Notes: a model not told the origin generated them from the sequence alone. A stretch of DNA of 64,000 nt from Rutidosis leptorrhynchoides (GCF_046630445.1 NC_092341.1:288538001-288602000); one strand, 5' to 3'; counted from the first letter of the stretch, positions 14,879 to 28,585 are shown. Numbers and translations: made by a program.

Positions 14879-17800
14879 TTAAGCTGTTGAAGGTGTTGAC
14901 GAATCTTCTAGAAATAGATGCGGGTATTTCTTCTTCATCTGATCTTCATGCTCCCAGGAGAACTCGGGTCCTCTACGAGCATTCCATCAAACCTTAACAA
15001 TTGGTATCTTGTTTTGCTTAAGTCTTTTAACCTCACGATCCATTATTTCGACAGGTTCTTCGATGAATTGAAGTTTTTCGTTGATTTGGATTTCATCTAA
15101 CGGAATAGTGAGATCTTCTTTAGCAAAACATTTCTTCAAATTCAAGACGTGGAAAGTGTTATGTACAGTCACGAGTTGTTGAGGTAACTCAAGTCGGTAA
15201 GCTACTGGTCCGACACGATCAATAATCTTGAATGGTCCAATATACCTTGGATTTAATTTCCCTCGTTTACCAAATCGAACAACGCCTTTCCAAGGTGCAA
15301 CTTTAAGCATGACCATCTCTCCAATTTCAAATTATATATCTTTTCTTTTAATGTCAGCGTAGCTCTTTTGTCGACTTTGGGCGGTTTTCAACCGTTGTTG
15401 AATTTGGATGATCTTCTCAGTAGTTTCTTGTATAATCTCCGGACCCGTAATCTGTCTATCCCCCACTTCACTCCAACAAATCGGAGACCTGCACTTTCTA
15501 CCATAAAGTGCTTCAAATGGCTCCATCTCAATGCTTGAATGGTAGCTGTTGTTGTAGGAAAATTCTGCTAACGGTAGATGTCGATCCCAACTGTTTCCGA
15601 AATCAATAACACATGCTCGTAGCATGTCTTCAAGCGTTTGTATCGTTCTTTCGCTCTGCCCATCAGTTTGTGGATGATAGGCAGTACTCATGTCTAGACG
15701 AGTTCCTAATGCTTGCTGTAATGTCTGCCAGAATCTTGAAATAAATCTGCCATCCCTATCAGAGATAATAGAGATTGGTATTCCGTATCTGGAGACGACT
15801 TCCTTCAAATACAGTCGTGCTAACTTCTCCATCTTGTCATCTTCTCTTATTGGCAGGAAGTGTGCTGATTTGGTGAGACGATCAACTATTACCCAAATAG
15901 TATCAAAACCACTTGCAGTCCTTGGCAATTTAGTGAGGAAATCCATGGTAATGTTTTCCCATTTCCATTCCGGGATTTCGGGTTGTTGAAGTAGACCTGA
16001 TGGTTTCTGATGCTTAGCTTTGACCTTAGAACACGTCAAACATTCTCCTACGTATTTAGCAACATCGGCTTTCATACCCGGCCACCAAAAATGTTTCTTG
16101 AGATCCTTGTACATCTTCCCCGTTCCAGGATGTATTGAGTATCTGGTTTTATGAGCTTCTCTAAGTACCATTTCTCTCATATCTCCAAATTTTGGTACCC
16201 AAATCCTTTCAGCCCTATACCGGGTTCCGTTTTCCCGAATATTAAGATGCTTCTCCGATCCTTTGGGTATTTCATCCTTTAAATTTTCCTCTTTTAAAAC
16301 TCCTTGTTGCGCCTCCTTTATTTGAGTAGTAAGGTTATTGTGAATCATTATATTCATAGATTTTACTCGAATGGGTTCTCTGTCCTTCCTGCTCAAGGCG
16401 TCGGCTACCACATTTGCCTTCCCCGGGTGGTAACGAATCTCAAAGTCGTAATCATTCAACAATTCAATCCACCTACGCTGCCTCATATTCAGTTGTTTCT
16501 GATTAAATATGTGTTGAAGACTTTTGTGGTCGGTATATATAATACTTTTGACCCCATATAAGTAGTGCCTCCAAGTCTTTAATGCAAAAACAACCTCGCC
16601 TAATTCCAAATCATGCGTCGTATAATTTTACTCGTGAATCTTCAATTGTCTAGACGCATAAGCAATCACCTTCGTTCGTTGTATTAATACACAACCGAGA
16701 CCTTGCTTTGATGCGTCCCAATAAATCACAAAATCATCATTCCCTTCAGGCAATGACAATATAGGTGCCGTAGTTAGCTTTTTCTTCAATAACTGAAACG
16801 CTTTCTCTTGTTCATCCTTCCATTCAAATTTCTTCCCTTTATGCGTTAATGCAGTCAAGGGTTTTGCTATTCTGGAAAAGTCTTAGATGAACCTTCTGTA
16901 GTAACCAGCTTGTCCTAAAAACTGGCGTATGTGTTTCGGAGTTTTCGGGGTTTTCCACTTTTCAACAGTTTCTATCTTTGCCGGATCCACCTTAATACCT
17001 TTTTTGTTCACTATGTGACCGAGGAATTGAACTTCTTCCAACCAAAATGCACACTTTGAAAATTTAGCGTACAATTCTTCCTTCCTCAATACTTATAACA
17101 CCTTTCTCAAATGTTCACCATGTTCTTGGTCATTCTTTGAGTAAATAAGTATGTCATCAATGAAAACAATGACAAACTTGTCAAAGTATGGTCCACACAC
17201 TCGGTTCATAAGGTCCATGAACACAGCTGGTGCATTAGTTAAACCAAACGGCATGACCATAAACTTGTAATGACCATAACGTGTTCTGAAAGCAGTCTTT
17301 GGAATATCATCTTCTTTCACCCGCATTTGATGATACCTGGAACGTAAGTCAATCTTTGAATAAACAGACGAGCCTTGTAGTTGATCAAATAAGTCGTCGA
17401 TTCTCGGTAGTGGGTAGCGGTTCTTGATGGTAAGTTTGTTCAACTCTCGGTAGTCGATACACAACCTGAATGTACCATCTTTCTTCTTGACAAACAAAAC
17501 AGGAGCTCCCCACGGTGATGTGCTTGGTCGAATGAAACCACGCTCTAAAAGTTCTTGTAATTGGCTTTGCAGTTCTTTCATCTCGCTGGGTGCGAGTCTA
17601 TAAGGAGCACGAGCTATTGGTGCAGCTCCTGGTACAAGATCTATTTGAAATTCAACGGATCGATGTGGGGGTAATCCCGGTAATTCTTTCGGAAATACAT
17701 CGGGAAATTCTTTTGCAATGGGAACATCATTGATGCTCTTTTCTTCAGTTTGTACTTTCTCGACGTGTGCTAGAACAGCATAGCAACCTTTTCTTATTAG

Positions 17801-19456
17801 TTTTTGTGCCTTCAAATTACTAATAAGATGTAGCTTCGTGTTGCCCTTTTTTCCGTACACCATTAAGGGTTTTCCTTTTTCTCGTATAATGCGAATTGCA
17901 TTTTTGTAACAAACGATCTCTGCTTTCACTTCTTTCAACCAGTCCATACCGATTATCACATCAAAACTCCCTAACTCTACTGGTATCAAATCAATCTTAA
18001 ATGTTTCGCTAACCAGTTTAATTTCTCGATTCCGACATATATTATCTGCTGAAATTAATTTACCATTTGCTAATTCGAGTAAAAATTTACTATCCAAAGG
18101 CGTCAATGGACAACTTAATTTAGCACAAAAATCTCTACTCATATAACTTCTATCCGCACCCGAATCAAATAAAACGTAAGCAGATTTATTGTCAATAAGA
18201 AACGTACCCGTAACAAGCTCCGGGTCTTCCTGTGCCTCTGCCGCATTAATATTGAAAACTCTTCCGTGGCCTTGTCCATTCGTGTTCTCCTGGTTCGGGA
18301 AATTTCTAATAATGTGGCCCGGTTTTCCACATTTATAACAAACTACATTGGCATAACTTGCTCCGACACTACTTGCTCCGCCATTACTCGTTCCGACACC
18401 ATTTGTTCCTTTCGTTCTATTAACCCCTGGTCCGTAGACCTCACACTTCGCCGCGCTATGGCCATTTCTTTTACACTTGTTGCAAAATTTGGTGCAGAAC
18501 CTCGAGTGATACTTTTCACACCTTTGGCATAGCTGCTTCTGATTGTTGTTGTTGTTGCGGTTATTATTGTTATTGGGATGATTGTTGTAGTTGCTGTTGT
18601 TGTTGTTGTTGTTGTTGTTGTTGGGCCGTTTGTTGTAGTTGCGATTGATGTTGCGATTGTTGGGATAATTGTTGCGATTATTATTGTAATTGCTGTTGTT
18701 GTTGTATTGGTGATTCTTATCACCGTTTTCCTCCCACTTTCTTTTCACTTGCTTCACATTGGCCTCTTCAGCCGTCTGTTCTTTAATTCTTTCCTCAATC
18801 TGGTTCACTAGTTTGTGAGCCATTCTACATGCCTGTTGTATGGAGGCGGGCTCGTGTGAACTTATATCTTCTTGGATTCTTTCCGGTAATCCTTTCACAA
18901 ACGCGTCGATCTTCTCTTCCTCATCTTCGAATGCTCCCGGACACAATAGGCACAATTCTGTGAATCGTCTTTCGTACGTGGTAATATCAAATCCTTGGGT
19001 TCGTAACCCTCTAAGTTCTGTCTTGAGCTTATTGACCTCGGTTCTGGGACGGTACTTCTCATTCATCAAGTGCTTGAATGCTGACCACGGTAGTGCGTAC
19101 GCATCATCTTGTCCCACTTGCTCTAGATAGGTATTCCACCATGTTAACGTAGAACCTGTGAAGGTATGCGTAGCGTACTTCACTTTGTCCTCTTCAGTAC
19201 ACTTACTTATGGCAAACACCGATTCGACCTTCTCGGTCCACCGTTTCAATCCGATCGGTCCTTCGGTTCCATCAAATTCCAAAGGTTTGCAGGCAGTAAA
19301 TTCTTTGTAGGTGCATCCTACACGATTTCCTGTACTGCTAGATCCAAGGTTATTGTTGGTATGTAGCATAGCCTGTACTGCGGCTATGTTTGAAGCTAGA
19401 AAAGTACGGAATTCCTCTTCATTCATATTCACGGTGTGTCGAGTAGTCGGTGCCAT
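14879..19456 (-). pseudogene. Element 1 gag-pol region (broken)
   Basis: Domains in order on the minus strand: gag, starting MAPTTRH at 19456; an asparagine-rich linker (about 18540-18720); CCHC zinc knuckles ([14 protein letters not shown]); aspartic protease ([10 protein letters not shown]); reverse transcriptase (FIDDILIYS); RNase H ([11 protein letters not shown]); integrase ([15 protein letters not shown]); and a C-terminal chromodomain region ([14 protein letters not shown]), ending at 14879. This order and the chromodomain mark a chromovirus; motif flavour suggests the Tekay/Del clade. The region carries about four or five breaks and cannot make one polyprotein. It closely matches element 2. 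Confidence 0.85.
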
Positions 19457-19588
19457 TTCCTTCAAAATAGTCAAATGGAACAAGTTAATCATACAGAATA
19501 TTAAGAGTAGTTAATAGTATTTCGTAGCATAATATGAACTCATTTATAAAAGCTTTTTCTTCATATTAGCGTTTTATAAGTTTAAATT

Positions 19589-19605
19589 CGGGTAGTACCT
19601 ACCCG
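19589..19605. other. Perfect hairpin before gag, element 1
   Basis: CGGGTAG-TAC-CTACCCG forms a 7-bp stem with a 3-base loop about 130 bases upstream of gag. On the element's strand the sequence repeats the bases that adjoin the 3' LTR (14844-14858). Element 2 has the same hairpin at 37369-37385. Confidence 0.7.
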
Positions 19606-19797
19606 TTAAGTTCATACTTAGTAGCTAATATACAATTCAACTACTACAATTCTATATGAAAAACTGATTATAATAATATTTCGCGTTCAAACTTTTACAT
19701 AATATTTTACAAACTTACAATACCGCATATTTTACATATATCATGAAATATAGCACACAATAAATTTGATACAAGATGGTTGTGAAGATAATTCTAG

Positions 19798-20481
19798 CTA
19801 GTACACAAGTCGTTCAGCAAAGGCAATAAAGACACGTAATTCATACGTCCAGAAACAAGTCATGCATTCTGGTTTTACTAGGATTACTTCCCATCCTTGG
19901 TCTTGTGGAACATAACCGTTATGGCCGTTGATAAGACAGCGTGTTGTAACGTCGTCAAAGGGACGAGGGTTACGTAATGTCCAACAGTCCCGTAACAATC
20001 TAAAAACCTCATTTCTTACCCCAATTACCGACTCCGTCACTTGTGGAAACGTTTTGTTTAATAGTTGTAGCCCAATGTTCTTGTTCTCACTTTGGTGAGA
20101 AGTGAACATTACTAATCCGTAAGCATAACATGCTTCTTTATGTTGCATGTTAGCCGCTTTTTCTAAATCATGAAGTCCAATATTCGGATATATTGAGTCA
20201 AAATAATTTCTTAACCCATTGCGTAAAATAGCATTTGGGTTCCCCGCAATATATGCGTCAAAGTAAACACATCGTAACTTATGGATTTCCCAATGTGATA
20301 TCCCCCATCTTTCGAACGAAAGCCTTTTATAAACCAAGGCATTCTTGGAACGTTCTTCGAATGTCTTACAAACTGATCTTGCCTTAAATAGTTGTGCCGA
20401 AGAATTCTGACCGACTCTAGACAAGATTTCATCAATCATGTCTCCGGATAGGTCTCTTAAAATATTGGGTTGTCTATCCAT
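19798..20481 (-). CDS. F-box protein carried by element 1 (At2g35280-like)
   Basis: An open frame of 227 residues. An F-box-like N-terminus (LSGDMIDEILSRVGQNSSAQ, about residues 11-30) would bind the SKP1 adaptor of an SCF ubiquitin ligase. The rest matches the plant At2g35280-like family: a helical stretch with NPNAILRNGLRNYF and DLEKAANMQHKEACYAYGLV, which resembles a Sel1/TPR-like repeat, and a cysteine-bearing C-terminus (PECMTCFWTYELRV). It lies between the primer-binding site and gag in the sense direction, so it is part of the retroelement. About 14 residues differ from the copy in element 2. The frame is open although gag-pol is broken. Role in the element is unknown; degradation of a host factor is conceivable but unproven. 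Confidence 0.8.
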   Translation of the reverse strand: MDRQPNILRDLSGDMIDEILSRVGQNSSAQLFKARSVCKTFEERSKNALVYKRLSFERWGISHWEIHKLRCVYFDAYIAGNPNAILRNGLRNYFDSIYPNIGLHDLEKAANMQHKEACYAYGLVMFTSHQSENKNIGLQLLNKTFPQVTESVIGVRNEVFRLLRDCWTLRNPRPFDDVTTRCLINGHNGYVPQDQGWEVILVKPECMTCFWTYELRVFIAFAERLVY

Positions 20482-20618
20482 TTTGTGTTTTTATACTGTA
20501 AAATAGACAAGAGTTAGATTCATAAAAAAAATACTTATTAATACAAGCAATTTTTACATATATCATAAAGCATAAGCACACTATATTACATATATTACAC
20601 CACACGAATACAACTATC

Positions 20619-21233
20619 TTATTCCGACTCGCTTGTTTCTTCTTCTTAGGTTTTGGTTCGTTTTACCAAGTTTCTAGAGATATATGATGTTCCCCTAATA
20701 CGAGCCGTCGTTTTCCACATTGGTTTAGAAAAACCTGGTGGTTTAGAGGTTCCCAGGTCATTGTTACAACTTAAGGACTTCGGGGGTTGACGATACATAT
20801 AAAGTTCATCGGGGTTGGAATTAGATTTCTCTATTTTTATGCCCTTTCCCTTATTATTTTCTTTTGCCTTTTTAAATTCAGTTGGGGTAATTTCTATAAC
20901 ATCATTGGAATTCTCGTCGGAATCCGATTCATCGGAGAATTGGTAATCCTCCTAATATTTTGCTTCCTTGGCGGAAACACCATTGACCATAATTAACCTT
21001 GGTCAGTTGGTTGAGGATTTTCTTTTACTTAACCGTTTTATTATTTCCCCCACCGGTCCTATTTCTTCATCCGGTTCCGATTCTTCTTCCGGTTCCGATT
21101 CTTCTTCCGGTTCCGACTCTTCTTCCGGTTCCTCTTCGGGAACTTGTGAATCAGTCCACGAATCATTCCAATTTACATTTGACCCTTCAATATTATTAGG
21201 TGAGTCAATGGGACTTGTTCTAGAGGTAGACAT
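20619..21233 (-). pseudogene. Acidic accessory ORF of element 1 (broken)
   Basis: Begins MSTSRTSPIDSPNN at 21233 and continues into tandem glutamate-rich units of the type EEESEPEEESEP, then a basic patch (IKRLSKRKSS). The homologous frames in elements 2 and C run further to a C-terminal motif that is still recognisable here near 20619-20740. This copy is broken. See the element 2 entry for the protein description. Confidence 0.6.
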
Positions 21234-21429
21234 CTATCACATAATATCAAACGCGTTAAGAGATTAATATATCACATAATATTCACATGTTAAAAATATA
21301 TAGTTTCCAACAAAATTTTTTAAGCAATCATTTTTCAAGTAAACACGGTCGAAGTCCAGACTCACTAATGCATCCTAACAAACTCGATAAGACACACTAA
21401 TGCAAAATTCTGGTTCTCTAAGACCAACG

Positions 21430-21442
21430 CTCTGATACCAAC
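21430..21442 (-). other. Primer-binding site, element 1
   Basis: Next to the 5' LTR, the minus strand reads GTTGGTATCAGAG, the usual plant site complementary to the 3' end of initiator methionine tRNA. Confidence 0.85.
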
Positions 21443-24400
21443 TGAAATGTCCCGTTCTTATTGATTAAAAACGTTCCATATTAATTGATTTCGTTGCGAG
21501 GTTTTGACCTCTATATGAGACGTTTTTCAAAGACTGCATTCATTTTAAAACAAACCATAACCTTTCTTTCATCAATAAAGATTTAAAAAGCTTTACGTAG
21601 ATTATCAAATAATGATAATCTAAAATATCCTGTTACACACGACCATTACATAATGGATTACAATACAAATATGTTACAACAAAATAAGTTTCTTGAATGC
21701 AGTTTTTACACAATATCATACAAGCATGGACTCCAAATCTCGTCCTTATTTAAGTATGCGACAGCGGAAGCTCTTAATATTCACCTGAGAATAAACATGC
21801 TTTAAACGTCAACAAAAATATTGGTGAGTTATAGGTTTAACCTATATATATATCAAATCGTAACAATAGACCACAAGATTTCATATTTCAATACACATCC
21901 CATACATAGAGATAAAAATAATTCATATGGTGAACACCTGGTAACCGACATTAACAAGATGCATATATAAGAATATCCCCATCATTCCGGGACACCCTTC
22001 GGATATGATATAAATTTCGAAGTACTAAAGTATCCGGTACTTTGGATGGGGTTTGTTAGGCCCAATAGATCTATCTTTAGGATTCGCGTCAATTAGGGTG
22101 TCTGTTCCCTAATTCTTAGATTACCAGACTTAATAAAAAGGGGCATATTCGATTTCGATAATTCAACCATAGAATGTAGTTTCACGTACTTGTGTCTATT
22201 TTGTAAATCATTTATAAAACCTGCATGTATTCTCATCCCAAAAATATTAGATTTTAAAAGTGGGACTATAACTCACTTTCACAGATTTTTACTTCGTCGG
22301 GAAGTAAGACTTGGCCACTGTTGATTCACGAACCTATAACAATATATACATATATATCAAAGTATGTTCAAAATATATTTACAATACTTTTAATATATTT
22401 TGATGTTTTAAGTTTATTAAGTCAGCTGTCCTCGTTAGTAACCTACAACTAGTTGTCCACAGCTAGATGTACAGAAATAAATCGATAAATATTATCTTGA
22501 ATCAATCCACGACCCAGTGTATACGTATCTCAGTATTGATCACAACTCAAACTATATATATTTTGGAATCAACCTCAACCCTGTATAGCTAACTCCAACA
22601 TTCACATATAGAGTGTCTATGGTTGTTCCGAAATATATATAGATGTGTCGACATGATAGGTCGAAACATTGTATACGTGTCTATGGTATCTCAAGATTAC
22701 ATATTATACAATACAAGTTGATTAATTTATGGTTGGAATAGATTTGTTACCAATTTTCACGTAGCTAAAATGAGAAAAATTATCCAATCTTGTTTTACCC
22801 ATAACTTCTTCATTTTAAATCCGTTTTGAGTGAATCAAATTGCTATGGTTTCATATTGAACTCTATTTTATGAATCTAAATAGAAAAAGTATAGGTTTAT
22901 AGTCGGAAAAATAAGTTACAAGTCGTTTTTGTAAAGGTAGTCATTTTAGTAGAAAGAACGACGTCTAGATGACCATTTTAGAAAACATACTTCCACTTTG
23001 AGTTTAATCATAATTTTTGGATATAGTTTCATGTTCATAATAAAAATCATTTTCTCAGAATAACAACTTTTAAATCAAAGTTTATCATAGTTTTTAATTA
23101 ACTAACCCAAAACAGCCCGCGATGTTACTACGACGGCGTAAATCCGGTTTTACGGTGTTTTTCGTGTTTTCAGGTTTTAAATCTTTAAGTTAGCATATCA
23201 TATAGATATAGAACATGTGTTTAGTTGATTTTAAAAGTCAAGTTAGAAGGATTAACTTTTATTTGCGAACAAGTTTAGAATTAACTAAACTATGTTCTAG
23301 TGATTACAAGTTTAAACCTTCGAATAAGATAGCTTTATATGTATGAATCGAATGATGTTATGAACATCATTACTACCTTAAGTTCCTTGGATAAACCTAC
23401 TGGAAAAGAGAAAAATGGATCTAGCTTCAACGGATCCTTGGATGGCTTGAAGTTCTTGAAGCAGAATCATGACACGAAAACAAGTTCAAGTAAGATCATC
23501 ACTTGAAATAAGATTGTTATAGTTATAGATATTGAACCAAAGTTTGAATATGATTATTACCTTGTATTAGAATGATAACCTACTGTAATAAACAAAGATT
23601 TCTTGAGGTTGGATGATCACCTTACAAGATTGGAAGTGAGCTAGCAAACTTGAAAGTATTCTTGATTTTATGTAACTAGAACTTGTAGAATTTATGAAGA
23701 ACACTTAGAACTTGAAGATAGAACTTGAGAGAGATCAATTAGATGAAGAAAATTGAAGAATTAAAGTGTTTGTAGGTGTTTTTGGTCGTTGGTGTATGGA
23801 TTAGATATAAAGGATATGTAATTTTGTTTTCATGTAAATAAGTCATGAATGATTACTCATATTTTTGTAATTTTATGAGATATTTCATGCTAGTTGCCAA
23901 ATGATGGTTCCCACATGTGTTAGGTGACTCACATGGGCTGCTAAGAGCTGATCATTGGAGTGTATATACCAATAGTACATACATCTAAAAGCTGTGTATT
24001 GTACGAGTACGAATACGGGTGCATACGAGTAGAATTGTTGATGAAACTGAACGAGGATGTAATTGTAAGCATTTTTGTTAAGTAGAAGTATTTTGATAAG
24101 TGTATTGAAGTCTTTCAAAAGTGTATAAATACATATTAAAACACTACATGTATATATATTTTAACTGAGTCGTTAAGTCATCGTTAGTCGTTACATGTAA
24201 GTGTTGTTTTGAAACCTTTAGGTTAACGATCTTGTTAAATGTTGTTAACCCAATGTTTATAATATCAAATGAGATTTTAAATTATTATATTATCATGATA
24301 TTATCATGTATGAATATCTCTTAATATGATATATATCCATTAAATGTCTTTACAACGATAATCGTTACATATATGTCTCGTTTAAAAATCATTAAGTTAG

Positions 24401-24472
24401 TAGTCTTGTTTTTACATATGTAGTTCATTGTTAATACACTTAATGATATGTTTACTTATCATAGTATCATGT

Positions 24473-24537
<65 letters not shown>

Positions 24538-24740
24538 ATATATATGTCATCATATAGTTTTTACAAGTTTTAACGTTCGTGAATCACCGGTCAACTTGGG
24601 TGGTCAATTGTCTATATGAAACCTATTTCAATTAATCAAGTCTTAACAAGTTTGATTGCTTAACATATTGGAAACATTTAATCATGTAAATATCAATCTC
24701 AATTAATATTTATAAACATGGAAAAGTTCGGGTCACTACA
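21443..24740 (-). mobile_element. Element 1, 5' LTR
   Basis: 3298 bp, with the same ends as the 3' LTR and nearly identical to it. It contains the (AT)n tract at 24479-24535. The short open frame 23885-24118 has a matching frame in the other LTR, but it lacks domain features and I do not call it a gene. Confidence 0.88.
24479..24535. repeat. (AT)n microsatellite in element 1 5' LTR
   Basis: About 28 AT units at the same LTR position as 14543-14638. Confidence 0.95.
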
Positions 24741-24745
24741 TAGAC

Positions 24746-25102
24746 TCCTTCACCAATCATACATCGAGATTCAATACACTAGATCTCAAGGGTTTCATGG
24801 TTTCATTCACCCGACGAACCTCACGGTCCATCTACTTCAACACGAGAGCGAACATGCTCTAACATCCGAACACCAAAGCCCATACGCATGGCTTGGTAGA
24901 AACATTTCTCAAATACCAAGGAATGCTTGGTTGCACCAAGTCTTACGCCCTTCGCCCGACAATCAAAACGTCACCCTAGGGTACTTCCATTAGGAACGTC
25001 ACCCATAACCATAACATGCACAACACAATGCATTTAACAAACTCAAATTTAACGGCACTAAATAAATAATTAAAGGACATATTTATTAAAACGAAACATA
25101 CC
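24746..25102 (-). other. Element B, non-coding stretch after gag
   Basis: Continues B on the far side of element 1. It follows the gag stop directly on the minus strand. I see no protease or other pol motif here. Confidence 0.6.
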
Positions 25103-25770
25103 TTAACGTCTCCTCGTCGCACCCATCCCCGCTAACTTGGGACATTCTGACTTACGATGTCCTTCTTCTTGGCAATTGAAGCACGCCATGCCATCACCCT
25201 TTGGTACCGAACATTCCCAAGACTTGTGACCCCTCATGCCACAATTGTAATATCTAGACGCACTAGAATCCAGTATACCCGTCCGTGTACCACCCGTGCT
25301 CACACTTGGACCCTTAGTCCTCTTACTCGGAGCACCATACGAAACAACCATTCTTTCACTTGAAGGTTCACTCTTATTGGATTGTGAATACGACTCGAAA
25401 CCTCTAGCCAAGGAGAATAATTCCGCAAACGATTTCGTTTGACCCCGGCTAATTTTACTCTTCAAGTCATCATTCAAGATCCGATAGAAATCCCCCATCA
25501 ACAAATGGTCATTCCCCAAATACTCCGGACAAAAATGAGCATTCGCCATAAAGGTCGTCTTGAGAGTATTCAAATCCATAGAACCCTGTTGCAAATTTCG
25601 CAACTCATTACGCAATTCCGACAAATCGGTTGAAGTCCGAAATTCCTCGAAGAATTCCTCCTTAAACTCGTCCCACGATAGAGCCATAAACGGCTCACCA
25701 CCGACAAGATCAATCTTACCATCCAACCAATCCTTCGCCCTACCCCGCAACAAACTAGTAGCGAGTCTTG
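25103..25770 (-). pseudogene. Element B gag, C-terminal piece
   Basis: Gag of a Ty3/gypsy element: a retrotransposon gag core (RGRAKDWLDGKIDLVGGEPF, then WDEFKEEFFEEFRTS and LRNLQQGSMDLNTLKTTF) followed by a serine-rich linker and a zinc-knuckle region ending with CFNCQEEGHRKSEC near the C-terminus. It would form the element's capsid-like particle and bind its RNA. The gene is split by solo LTR D, whose insertion ends at 25770/25771, so it is dead. Confidence 0.8.
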
Positions 25771-27239
25771 TGAAAGGACCCATCCTAATCCATCCGGACA
25801 AAGTCCATATCGATTATAAACGATTCACAACAGTTGATTTCATCGCGAGGTACTTGACCTCTATATGAAACATTTTACAAACATTGCATTCATTTTTGAA
25901 AAGATAATCTTTCATTACATAGAAAGTTGACGGCATGCATATCATTTTATAATATATCTAACTATAATTGACTTGATAATAATCTTGATGAACTCAACGA
26001 CTAGAATGCAACGTCTTTTGAAATATGTCATGAATGACTCCAAGTAATATCTTTAAAATGAGCAATTGAACAGCGGAAGACTTCTTTCATACCTGAGAAT
26101 AAACATGCTTTAAAGTGTCAACCAAAAGGTTGGTGAGTTCATTAGTTTAACATAAATAATCATTTCCAACATTTTAATAGACCACGAGATTTTCATTTCT
26201 CATAAATATACGTTCCATGCATAGAGACAAAAATAATCATTCATATGGATTGAACACCTGGTAACCGACGTTAACTTAATGCATAAAATATCCCCAAAAC
26301 AGAACCTCTCGTCTGTATAATAATCTCGAAGTACTAAATCATTCGTACCCCGAATGGGAATTGTCAAGGTCCATAGATCTATCTTTAGGATTCGCGTCAA
26401 TCAGGGGCCATTTCTCTAAATTCTTAGGTTACTAGACTTGAAGGGCGATATTCGGTTTAATAATCCAACCATATAATGTAGTTTTTGATCACTTGTGTCT
26501 ATTTCGTAAAACATTTATAAAAGCAGCGCATGTATTCTCAGTCCCAAAAATATATATTGCAAAAACATTTAAAAAGGGAGCAAATGAAACTCACCATAAT
26601 GTATTTTGTAGTAAAAATACATATGACGTCATTTAACAAGTGTAGGGTTGACCTCGGATTCACGAACCTATATCAATTTTATATCCTATTAAAAACATAC
26701 AATGGAATTCACATAAATTTTTCATTTATTAATTATTTAATATTTATATTTATTTGTTATTGTAGTTTATATAAAATTTGTAACAGACTTTGCCTATACA
26801 ATATATTATATACTATATATATATATGTTAATATGTTTATTATATAATTATAGTTAATATAAATATATTTTATGTACAAAATCTTTACTGGTTACAATAT
26901 AGTAATAATAATGAAAATGATAAATTTTAATAAAAGTGTTTTAATATCTATAAGAATTTTAATAATAATGATACTTTACATAAATACGATAATGAAAATG
27001 ATATTACTAATAAGATTGATATTAATAATAATAATACTAAATGTGATAGTTTTTATATAAAGTAATAGTTTTGATAAAAGTGACAAATTTTATGATGCTA
27101 CTAATAATGTTCTTGATTATAATACTATTAATAATAATAATATTAATAATAATAGTGATAATAATATAAGTTGTGTTACTACATATAATAAATTTCATGA
27201 TATTTGTATTAGTGATATTAACAAGTACTCTAAAAAATA

Positions 27240-27422
<183 letters not shown>

Positions 27423-27464
27423 AAAATAATGGTAGACTACCTTTTAAACAAGTTCTAAAGAAAA

Positions 27465-27546
27465 ATTTGGCGACTGCAAGGCTCGAACCCTTGACCACTT
27501 GTTAACCCGACAACACCTTGAACCAGTGGGCTGTGCCCGTTTTTCC
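27465..27546 (-). repeat. Possible tRNA-derived SINE head
   Basis: The minus strand reads CAGCCCACTGGTTCAAGG (like a polymerase III A box) and, about 30 bases on, GGTCAAGGGTTCGAGCC (like a B box). Spacing and order fit a tRNA-derived SINE or tRNA relic. I cannot fold it into a full cloverleaf, so it is not called as a tRNA. Confidence 0.35.
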
Positions 27547-28582
27547 TGACTCATATTGAAACCCATTTCTTTTAACCCAATATTACTGATTTAATTTCCT
27601 TCTTCATCTTCACAATTAAAACTGACCCAGGATCAAATCATTTCAAACAACAATTTATATCTTTGATTTTTGAATTCAGAAAAAATACAAAAACGATATT
27701 TGCTTGATTATAAAAAAAATAATAAAAAGAAAAGCTGTAACAGCTTGAAGAACACAACGATGATACCCGATTTCAAATTCGAAAATCAAGGACGTTTTAG
27801 CCACTCCTATAAACTTTCTGTACCCTTAATTTAACATAAATCATAAAAACACAATCGAATTTTGTGATGAACGCACCGGTTGACTTTTAGAATCTAAGTT
27901 TGACTCGACAAATTCGAAGTTAATAGATAAAATTGGATCTTTAAACTTTGCAGCTAGATTGAACACATGATTTCTGACAAAACTACATTCAAGGATTTTT
28001 AAGTTTGATTCAAAAATCAAGTTTTGGATAAAACCCTACTCGTACAGAGCAGGTACCTGGTACCGTTTACTAACATGTTTGATTTTCGCAAATAAAAGTT
28101 AGCAAAATTGATAATTGATAATTGATAATTATAGAGGAAAAATGGGTTGAATTCGTTTATAATGAGAGAAGATTTATTGATTTATTCAATGAATGATGCT
28201 CGACATAAAATCACGGGAAATCAGGAAGTGAAGAAAAAAATAAAAAGGTTGGTTTGATTTATTTTAACAGATAGTGGTTTATATCTATCTGATACATTAC
28301 GCATATGTATATATAATTTATATTCAATATTGATTATAAATAGATTTAATTATATCAATTATAATATCATTAACTAAAAATAATTAAAATACTAATAATA
28401 ATAATAATAATAATAGGAATAATAATAATATTGATATTCAACATTACAGTTATATTAATAATTATAAATAACAATAATGAATATATTTATTATAAAATAA
28501 TAATAAAAATAATATTAATGGTAACAAATAATAATTTGTATTATTTAGTAATAATATTATAAAAATTTAAATGTATCAGATT

Positions 28583-28585
<3 letters not shown>

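Noticed and set aside
19798-20481. The F-box ORFs as ordinary host genes
   Set aside because: The same ORF lies at the same place and orientation inside three copies of one LTR family, between primer-binding site and gag, so it belongs to the element.
27465-27546. A functional tRNA gene
   Set aside because: A- and B-box-like parts are visible, but I could not form acceptor and anticodon stems; kept only as a possible SINE head.
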